A DNA stretch of 15,103 nt from Hyphochytrium catenoides (taxonomy: Eukaryota; Sar; Hyphochytriomycetes; Hyphochytriales; Hyphochytriaceae), in the NCBI GenBank assembly GCA_900088475.1, contig FLMG01003913.1, positions 1,229 through 16,331 of the forward strand. Reading direction: 5' to 3'. Shown piece by piece: positions 9,252 to 15,103 of the stretch. The notes beneath the pieces are model-generated. The model worked only from the letters and a program-made list of their open reading frames with translations. It ran no database searches and was not told where the DNA came from. Position 1 is the first letter of the stretch. Every line of letters begins with the position of its first letter. The translations under genes and the position numbers were made by a program.

Positions 9252-9279
9252 TCTCCTGGTGCTAGCAGCCAGCAGGAGA
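9252..9279 (+). other. Stem-loop downstream of the membrane-protein gene
   Basis: The arms TCTCCTGGTG (9252-9261) and CAGCAGGAGA (9270-9279) pair at 9 of 10 positions around an 8-nt loop. It sits 122 nt after the stop of the membrane-protein ORF, probably in the 3' UTR. It may be chance, since the area is rich in CT and GA words. Confidence 0.35.
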
Positions 9280-9496
9280 GAAAGAGGACCGACTACAGAG
9301 CATTGCAAATAGAGATGGACGAGGAGACATAAGAACGCCCGGAGTTACCTTTTGAAGAGGGGATCCCTGGTGGTCATTTACCCGCACGTGGACGTCTTCC
9401 GCTCCTTTCCCCCTCGTTTTTTAGTTTTCGCCTACCCGGTGTCCATGCACCCTAGCTCTTCCCGTCTATAGTCCAGTATGTGCTATTGGATGACAG

Positions 9497-9549
9497 AGAG
9501 AGCGAGAGACAGAGACAGAGAGAGAAAGAAAGAGAGAGAGAGAGAGAAA
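9497..9549. repeat. GA-rich microsatellite
   Basis: Imperfect GA run with GACAGAGACAG and GAAAGAAAG interruptions, in the region between the membrane-protein gene and the 6-phosphogluconate dehydrogenase gene. Confidence 0.85.
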
Positions 9550-9886
9550 GGGTGGAGTTGACGAAGGAAAGAGAAGAGACAGGGCACTCTGTCAGTTTGG
9601 GTTCTGAGTGTCTTCTCTTCGCCAACCGCTTGGATAGCATTCTTTCTCCCTCTCGTAGCACTCACCAAAGCTGAGACCTACTTAGTAGATAAGAGTTCTA
9701 CGAGGAAATAAGACTGATGGATGGAGAAGACTATGGCGTTGACTGACGGCAAAACAAGCTGTGGGAGATGCAAAAGGGAGAGAAGGGTAAGCAGGGATAG
9801 AGCCTTCAATAGGGTTGAGAGTAAAGCAACTAAAGGATGAAGAATGTAGCTTCAAGTAAAACCCAGAGGGAGGAGATTGAGAGAGC

Positions 9887-9904
9887 GTGTGTGTGTGTGT
9901 GTGT
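9887..9904. repeat. (GT)9 microsatellite
   Basis: Pure GT run of nine copies, followed closely by a GCGCGCGC-GAGA stretch (about 9913-9930). Alternating purine-pyrimidine runs of this kind can adopt left-handed DNA. It is flanked by GA-rich tracts. Confidence 0.85.
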
Positions 9905-10246
9905 GAAAACAGAGCGCGCGCGAGAGAGAGAGGAAGATAGGGTAAGAGAAAGAGAGAGGGAGAGAGAGAGAGGAGACAGAGACTGTTGAAGGGGATGTGC
10001 TCCGCAGGAATGGAAAGTGAGTCAAGTTCAATCATTGACCTTAGTGGCTTGCTAAATAGTGCGACCCAACGATAATCCACCGCACTGCGGGCGAAGATGT
10101 AGAAAGTGCAGAACCTACAAGAGATAGACTCTCCATGTCGACGCATTTCTGCTCTCTTTCTCTCTCTCTCTCACACCCGCTCCTCATCCACCTTATCCTA
10201 ACAGGATTCAGGATCCTCTCTGACCAAAAGCTAATTCCATCGGTTC

Positions 10247-11832
10247 TTAAAGGTTTCCTCTGATCCTCTCAGCGACGTTGCCAATGCTATGGTGAGCGGA
10301 CGTCCACTCGCAGTGGAAGGTCCCCTCTCTGTCAGTGCGTTCAAAAGAGTGGCCTCCGAAAAAGTCTCTCTGTGCCTGTGTGAGATTCGCAGGCAGTCTG
10401 GCCCTTCGGTAGCTGTCAAAGTAAGCCAGAGCGCCACCTAGAGCAGGAGCAGGGATACCGCTAGCCACTGCGAGAGAGACAATCCTTCTCCAAGATGGCT
10501 GGCGAGCGTTCAGCTCTGATGCAAAATCTGGATCTACCAGGAGGTTGGGGAGGTTAGCATTTCGCTGGTAGGCGTGCTTGATGCGGTCCAAGAAGACAGC
10601 GCGGATGATGCAACCGCCCTTCCAAATGCGTGCGCATTCTCCTAGGTCAATGTCCCAACCCAGCTCCTTGCCTGCAGCCTTGATCAGGTTCATACCCTGG
10701 GCGTAGGAGCAGATCTTTGCGGCGTACAATGCCTGGCGCATGTCATCAATGACCTGTCGCTTGTCCACTGCTGGCATCTCCGTGGGACCCTGCAGCACCT
10801 TAGAAGCAGCCACACGCTCATCTTTCCGGCCAGAGAGGTAGCGCATATCGAGAGCTGCAGACATGACGGAGGCTGGGCAGTTGCGCTCTGCAGCCTCCTG
10901 AATGGTCCATCGTCCTGTTCCCTTCATGCCCGTCTTGTCAAGAATCTTATCTACCAAAAAGTCATCACCTCCCAGGTCATCTTTCTTCGCAAAGATCTGG
11001 CCTGTGATCTCAATGAGGAAGCTCTCAAGCTCTCCCTTGTTCCACTCAACGAAAACCTCAGCGAGTTCCTCATTGGTGAGGCCGACAGCGGTCTTCAGAA
11101 TGTCATAGGCTTCTGCGATAAGCTGCATATCTCCGTATTCAATGCCGTTGTGCACCATCTTTACATAGTTACCGCTGCCAGTGTCTCCAATGTAGAATGT
11201 GCAAGCCCCGTCATCAACCTGAGCAGCGCACTTGGTCAGGATGGGCTCCATGAGGTCATAAGCTTCCTTAGGTCCACCAGGCATGAGGGAAGGGCCCTTG
11301 CGTGCCCCTTCTTCTCCTCCTGAGATGCCCATTCCCATAAAGTGGATGCCCTTTGGCTCTAGCTCTTTGGCTCTGGGAACACAAGGAGGACAGACGAGGA
11401 TAGACTTAGTCTATAGAAAAGGGAAACGCCATGAGTATAAAGCGCTACCTAAGGAGCCATGTGTAGGATGCAGCTGCGATGTTCTCACCTTCGCACACTG
11501 TTAGGGAACCACTCATTGCCCCCGTCAATGATAAGATCGCCAGGCTCCATGCACTCCGCTAGCTTGGCGATGGTGTCATCTACGGGGCGGCCCGCTTGTA
11601 CAAGAATGATTACCCGCCGAGGCTTCTTTAGGGAGTCAACAAAGTCCTTGACGTCCTTGTGCCCTACAAGAGGAAGGTTGCCCTCACTCTTGGCTCGCTC
11701 GACAGTGGTGTCAACCTTGTCGGGGGACCTATTGCAAACAGAGACCTTGAAGCCGTGCTCAGCCATGTTGAGAGCAAAGTTCTGTCCCATGACCGCAAGG
11801 CCAAAGAGTCCAACATCAGATAATTCTGCCAT
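10247..11832 (-). CDS. PGD: 6-phosphogluconate dehydrogenase, decarboxylating (complete, two exons)
   Basis: Oxidises 6-phosphogluconate to ribulose 5-phosphate and CO2 with NADP+, the third step of the oxidative pentose phosphate pathway; normally a homodimer. Exon 1 is 11832-11489 and exon 2 is 11372-10247 (TAA 10249-10247), removing a GT-AG intron 11488-11373. The product is 489 residues, normal for the family. Visible motifs: nucleotide-binding GLAVMGQN (11-18); N34-R35 after the second strand, as expected for NADP; DGGNEW (103-108); GISGGEEGARKGPSLMPGG (130-148); catalytic K186, H189, N190 and E193 in VKMVHNGIEYG; and a C-terminal RDFFGGHSFER segment matching the substrate-binding tail. 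The start is firm: ACC-ATG-G context and an in-frame TAG at 11847-11845. No N-terminal targeting extension or C-terminal peroxisomal signal is seen, so it is probably cytosolic. All key residues are intact. Confidence 0.97.
11373..11488 (-). other. Single 116-nt intron of the 6-phosphogluconate dehydrogenase gene
   Basis: The donor is AAG|GTGAGAAC (11491-11481, read on the - strand) and the acceptor TTCCCAG ends at 11373. It interrupts Arg115 in phase 2. Unlike the methyltransferase introns it is short and not CT-rich. It contains an odd palindrome, ATAGACT-T-AGTCTAT (11400-11414), with 7-nt arms around one base. Confidence 0.93.
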
Positions 11833-11847
11833 GGTTCTGTTTCTCTA

Positions 11848-12660
11848 TTGTTATAGACTCGCCACACTTCTGGTTCGCAATAGTAAAGCTCTGCAAACGT
11901 CCGGAATCTTCAGAAATGAGCTGTTGAGACTCAAGAAAATCCTTCAGATTCACGTCCCCGCTCAGGTCGTAAAGTGCACTTTTCCTCCAACTTCGGCACC
12001 CCCGAACCTACCTCGCTAGATCGAAGGCGGGTGAGCAAAGGATTCGCACCATTTCCAATTACTAATGTAGCGCCTCAGCGAGGGTGGATGGGCCTATCAT
12101 CAGCAACACGCCACATATCAAGAACAATCAAGGTATCCTGGATAGGAAAACTGCTGTAGTGAGGTTATCATGATTAGTAGGTTATATGATTCCGGATAGA
12201 GTCGTGCCTGGTGCCTGACCTGATGAGGCTTTCGGAGATGTCGTCGTAAGCCCTCTGTTTGTGCGGACACACGGCGTGTGCACGAACTGTCAATTGTTTT
12301 ACGACCGGCGTTTTTGCTGGGAAAATGTATGGGGAAGTGGTGGCCTACTGGAGGTGTTGTTGTGTGCCGTCGTATGTACGTTCTCGGCTTGCTCCCGCTT
12401 TTTGAGAGTAAATTCTGGGTGGCCGCCAGACTGTGAATCAAACCCTGAGAATAAATACAGCACACTTTGTTTGTTTTCTTTTCATAAAAAATATGGTTTT
12501 ATGGCTTTTTATTGCGGATGTTTCACAACTGATTGCAGATGGGACTCGCTTATTTCTAGGAAACTTGTAACTCCGCTACTGTAGAACTCTAGAAACCTTG
12601 TACTTACTTACGTACTTACTGTTTTTGTCTCCCTTTTTTCCCTTTTTTTTCTGTTTCTAT
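11848..12660. other. Upstream flank of 6-phosphogluconate dehydrogenase; no supported gene
   Basis: Mixed-composition DNA with few repeats. It should hold the promoter and 5' UTR of the leftward dehydrogenase gene. It may also hold the start of a rightward gene if the exon-like stretch at 12662 is real. A frame open on the + strand over 12261-12584 has no good ATG start and no recognisable domain. A pyrimidine tract at 12626-12660 ends in TCTATAG, a good 3' splice acceptor on the + strand. I see no TATA box I would defend. Confidence 0.45.
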
Positions 12661-12661
12661 A

Positions 12662-12961
12662 GGAGTTCTTCACACCACCACCATCATTAAAGTGACAGAT
12701 GTCGTCCTCCTTCTTCTTCCTCTGCTGCTGCTGCTGCTGTTGTTAGGTGATTTGATGAGGGAGGAGGAGCACCACCAAGGAGAAGAAGAGGATAGAGCTT
12801 CGGAGGAGGAAGCTTTAGTAGTTGTTGTTGGTCTTCCTTCGTCGTCAGGATTCTCCTTCGTCCGCCGATTCTTCGGGTTATTAAAAACCATTCAGCAGCA
12901 CGACCGTTCTTCATCATCATCGGCTTCTTCATCATTCAAGGATTTCCTCTTCCGTGTTTGA
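12662..12961 (+). CDS. Possible 3'-terminal exon of an unrecognised protein
   Basis: Immediately after a T-rich tract and TATAG acceptor, one frame stays open for about 99 codons to TGA (12959-12961). It encodes, in order, a Leu-rich hydrophobic stretch written by a (CTG)6 run, a Glu-rich acidic segment, a Val/Gly/Ser segment, a basic-aromatic segment (SFVRRFFGLLKTI) and a Ser-rich tail. No ATG is required if this is an internal or last exon, but no upstream exon can be joined with confidence. The triplet-repeat composition can also keep frames open by chance: the opposite strand is open here too. Confidence 0.25.
   Translation, partial: GVLHTTTIIKVTDVVLLLLPLLLLLLLLGDLMREEEHHQGEEEDRASEEEALVVVVGLPSSSGFSFVRRFFGLLKTIQQHDRSSSSSASSSFKDFLFRV
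12722..12739. repeat. (CTG)6 trinucleotide run
   Basis: Six perfect CTG copies followed by TTG TTA, within the candidate exon 12662-12961, where they would encode Leu. Confidence 0.8.
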
Positions 12962-14150
12962 AGACGATGAAAGAAGAAGCTTCTCCTCTGAGGGCAAAGA
13001 CTTCTGGGGGCGGATGATAAGGGATTAATTATAAAGCAAACCGACACCGTAGTAAAAGCCTGCTTTTATAGGTAGCTCCTAGTAGCCTTATTGTTAGTAG
13101 TAGTGGAGCATAATGGCACATCGTTATCATTCCCACATACAAGGAGGCTTCACTGCTCCTACTTTCTATCTTCTACTAGTCATCATCTGAGGTCAACTCT
13201 TATTATTGCTACTACTACTACGTACTGTCCTCCTTTTCTGCTAGCTCATGGACTACTACGACTACAGGTCACTGGATTTTTATATTCATGTTGGCTTGTT
13301 TTGCGAACCGTAGTTAGTTCTATTAGTCACGCTGCGACACTGTCTTTTAGCACCTACAAGGGATTATTCCTATTTTGTTACCCTGTTTATGACAGAAGGA
13401 AATGTTACTCCGTTATTACTTGGTCTTATCATCATCAAGAAGACTACCTCAAAGCTCCTCATCAACACTGATAGGTGAATAACAACTGTCTGTTATCAAA
13501 CATAGTGCTCATCTCGAGTAGTAGTGTCATCCTGCTAATAACTGAACACGAGGAGGAGAAGATGAATAACCGCCAGGAGAGACTCCTAACAAGGGCATAC
13601 ACTACTCTTATTTCAGCAAGAAGTATGATGATGGAGTAGTAGAGAGAGAAAAAGAAAAGAGATAAGCAGGTAATAAAGAGAAAAGAAGGAAGAGCGAGCA
13701 CGAGGAGGGATCAATCTCATCAAGACGGAGGAGGAAGAAGTGAGATCGGGAGTGTGATGCTGATCGCACCACCGCCCGTTCGTAGAACAGCTGTCATATC
13801 TTCATTGGAGCAGCACCGTCGTCCGTGCTTGTTATCATAAGAGCTATTGCTCCGCGCAGCAGAAGAAAGACACCATAATCCATCATCATCATGTCGAGGA
13901 GCTTGTGCCTGCTGCCTGCTGTTGGACGTTGTCATTCTTCAAAGGGAGACAAGAAGGAAACGGCCGTATAATAACAGTCTATGTATGGGGTACTGTTCGC
14001 CCGAAAGTAAACGGGTTAGGCTACATGACTCCATGAAAAGGACCTACAATTGTTTTCGGCATTATCGAAGCGAGATAAGGGATAATATTCTCTCTTCGTA
14101 ACAGCTTTCGTAACAGGTTTTGAAATAGGATTGATCACGAAATTATTAGG
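12962..14150. other. Non-coding-looking region rich in trinucleotide words
   Basis: A/T-richer DNA with scattered TAG, ACT, CAT and GGA triplet runs (for example CTACTACTACTA near 13210, and ATCATCATCAT near 13880). It differs from the CT/GA dinucleotide landscape elsewhere. No domain, long ATG-initiated frame or convincing splice structure is visible on either strand. It may be intergenic DNA or a long intron. Confidence 0.45.
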
Positions 14151-14255
14151 TTAGTTGTTAAGAACTGAAATGGCTTCTATTCGTGATAAGAAGAAATGTC
14201 CAAGTTTATACAGATTGGGAAGCGAATGTAACGCTTTTTTCCCTTGTCTGAAGTG

Positions 14256-14402
14256 GAGAGGAGAGAGAGAGAGACAGAGAGAGAGAGAGGGTAGAGAGAG
14301 AGAGAGGCTAGAGAGAGAGAGAGTGTGTGTGATTGAGAGAGAGAGAGAGAGACAGAGAGAAAAAGAGTGAGTGAGCAAAGGAGAGAGGGAGAGAGAGAGA
14401 GA
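14256..14402. repeat. GA-rich microsatellite cluster
   Basis: Successive GA runs interrupted by GACAGA, GGTAGA, GGCTAGA and a short GTGTGTGTG patch. The block reads CT-rich on the - strand, like the introns of the + strand methyltransferase gene read on its coding strand. Confidence 0.88.
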
Positions 14403-14996
14403 GCGTGCGACATAGAAGAAGGGCTAAGACATGAAAAGGAAGAAGACGTAGCACTCTCTGGGGCGCAGGAGATGGAGAGAGGATGCGAGAGACGGAGAGA
14501 GACGCCTGTTTCGCTATCTTCTTCATCTCTCCTTCTAGGATATGCTTATATGCAACGTTATCTAGTTGATCCGCCTGGAACTTCATTATAGCGAGCAGCA
14601 ACAAAGGATCGGAAGGCTATCGCATACGGAAGCAAGGTATCAATAGACGGTAGAAGGAAAGGGAGAGAGAGAAAGAGAGAGAGAGAGAAAGAGAGAGTAC
14701 GCGAGCCACAGCGGGAGAGAGCCTTCATTCAGCACCAGTGAGATGCACGGTGGGAGCCATCCGCAGCCCGAGAGGCCATCCAGCGGCCGCAGCCATGGCA
14801 AAGAGTCGAGTCGGTATGTCCCTGTCACAGGCGAATGAGGGAAGACAGCAAACAGGGAGGAGGGAGAGGGAGTGCCCTTGTGAGAGAGAGATAGTGTCTG
14901 TGTGTGAGAGAGCGTAGAGAGAGAGAAAGAGAGAGATCGCGTACGTGAGATAGATAGGGTTGGGAGGCAGGGGAGGGAGAGTGCGTGTCAGAGAGG
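14403..14996. other. GA-rich region with weak exon-like islands, no supported gene
   Basis: Two non-repetitive islands stand out. On the - strand, 14580-14514 is open and encodes a polar helix-like stretch (LDNVAYKHILEGEMKKIAKQ). On the + strand, 14727-14813 lies between a possible acceptor (CTTCATTCAG) and a possible donor (GTATGT) and is open from ATG 14742. Neither has a recognisable product, and they point in opposite directions, so at most one is likely real. The remainder is GA-rich filler with runs at 14660-14697 and 14880-14936. Confidence 0.4.
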
Positions 14997-15103
14997 GACG
15001 AAGGAGAGAGAGAGACGAGAGAGAGACGAGAGAGAGACGAGAGAGAGACGAGAGAGAGACGAGAGAGACGAGAGAGAGACGAGAGAGAGACGAGAGAGAG
15101 AGA
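14997..15103. repeat. 11-nt GA-rich minisatellite at right edge
   Basis: GACGAGAGAGA repeats with GACG at 15014, 15025, 15036, 15047, 15058, 15067, 15078 and 15089. The spacing is 11 nt except for one 9-nt unit (15058 to 15067) that has lost one GA. It runs to the window edge and probably continues. It looks like a GA microsatellite in which one GACG variant unit was amplified as a higher-order repeat. Confidence 0.9.

Larger units (their letters stand above)
9130..10246. other. GA-rich intergenic region between convergent genes
   Basis: Lies between the stop of the membrane-protein ORF and the stop of the 6-phosphogluconate dehydrogenase gene, so it holds two 3' flanks. It contains GA tracts at about 9497-9549 and 9920-9980 and a (GT)9 run at 9887-9904. 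No recognisable gene is seen. On the - strand, where it reads CT-rich, there are two exon-like islands with passable splice signals (about 9774-9673 and 10120-10040), but neither has a recognisable product. Confidence 0.5.

Noticed and set aside
10902-12019. + strand ORFs across the dehydrogenase gene
   Set aside because: Antisense shadows of the strongly conserved 6-phosphogluconate dehydrogenase exons.
12000-12110. Possible tRNA-like segment (GGATTCGCACC)
   Set aside because: Resembles a T-arm only loosely. No matching acceptor, D-arm or anticodon arm could be folded on either strand.
13091-13471. 126-codon + strand open frame in the triplet-rich region
   Set aside because: No ATG at its start, no domain, composition dictated by triplet words, and no convincing splice signals.
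1-15103. CRISPR array or mobile element explaining the repeats
   Set aside because: The repeats are simple dinucleotide, tetranucleotide or 11-nt tandem units without unique spacers. No transposase, reverse transcriptase, terminal repeats or target-site duplications were seen.

Overview
The window is nuclear DNA from a eukaryotic microbe. One gene is broken into at least ten exons by GT-AG introns, another has a single 116-nt intron, and intergenic DNA and introns are full of CT/GA microsatellites. No prokaryotic operon, Shine-Dalgarno spacing, IS element or CRISPR is visible. The 6-phosphogluconate dehydrogenase looks most like the plant/stramenopile/algal type (from memory of the family), so a unicellular alga or stramenopile-like protist is the best guess. 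The species cannot be fixed from sequence alone.

Layout. (1) 1-4356, + strand: the 3' part of a class I methyltransferase gene of the family-16 (METTL21/FAM86-like) type with an ARM-like helical N-terminus. Ten exons (1,061 coding nt) can be joined with matching phases. Its nine introns are extremely pyrimidine-rich on the coding strand. An A/T-rich stem-loop lies 13 nt after the stop. (2) 4357-5267: intergenic, no supported gene. (3) 5268-9129, + strand: a large ORF, open 5891-9129, encoding an unrecognised protein with about 11 membrane segments and very long charged loops. It starts at ATG 6235, or upstream at ATG 5268 through a phase-matched CT-rich intron. (4) 9130-10246: GA-rich intergenic DNA. 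(5) 11832-10247, - strand: complete 6-phosphogluconate dehydrogenase in two exons. (6) 11833-14150: mostly non-coding-looking DNA, with one exon-like open stretch (12662-12961) behind a good 3' splice site and a region rich in trinucleotide runs. (7) 14150-15103: GA-rich microsatellites and an 11-nt minisatellite running off the window, with weak exon-like islands.

The three well-supported genes have no obvious shared pathway: protein methylation (inferred), an unknown membrane protein, and the oxidative pentose phosphate pathway. They look like independent neighbours. The most striking property is architectural: neighbouring genes differ sharply in intron number, size and base composition, and the purine/pyrimidine strand bias of the repeats appears to follow transcription direction.
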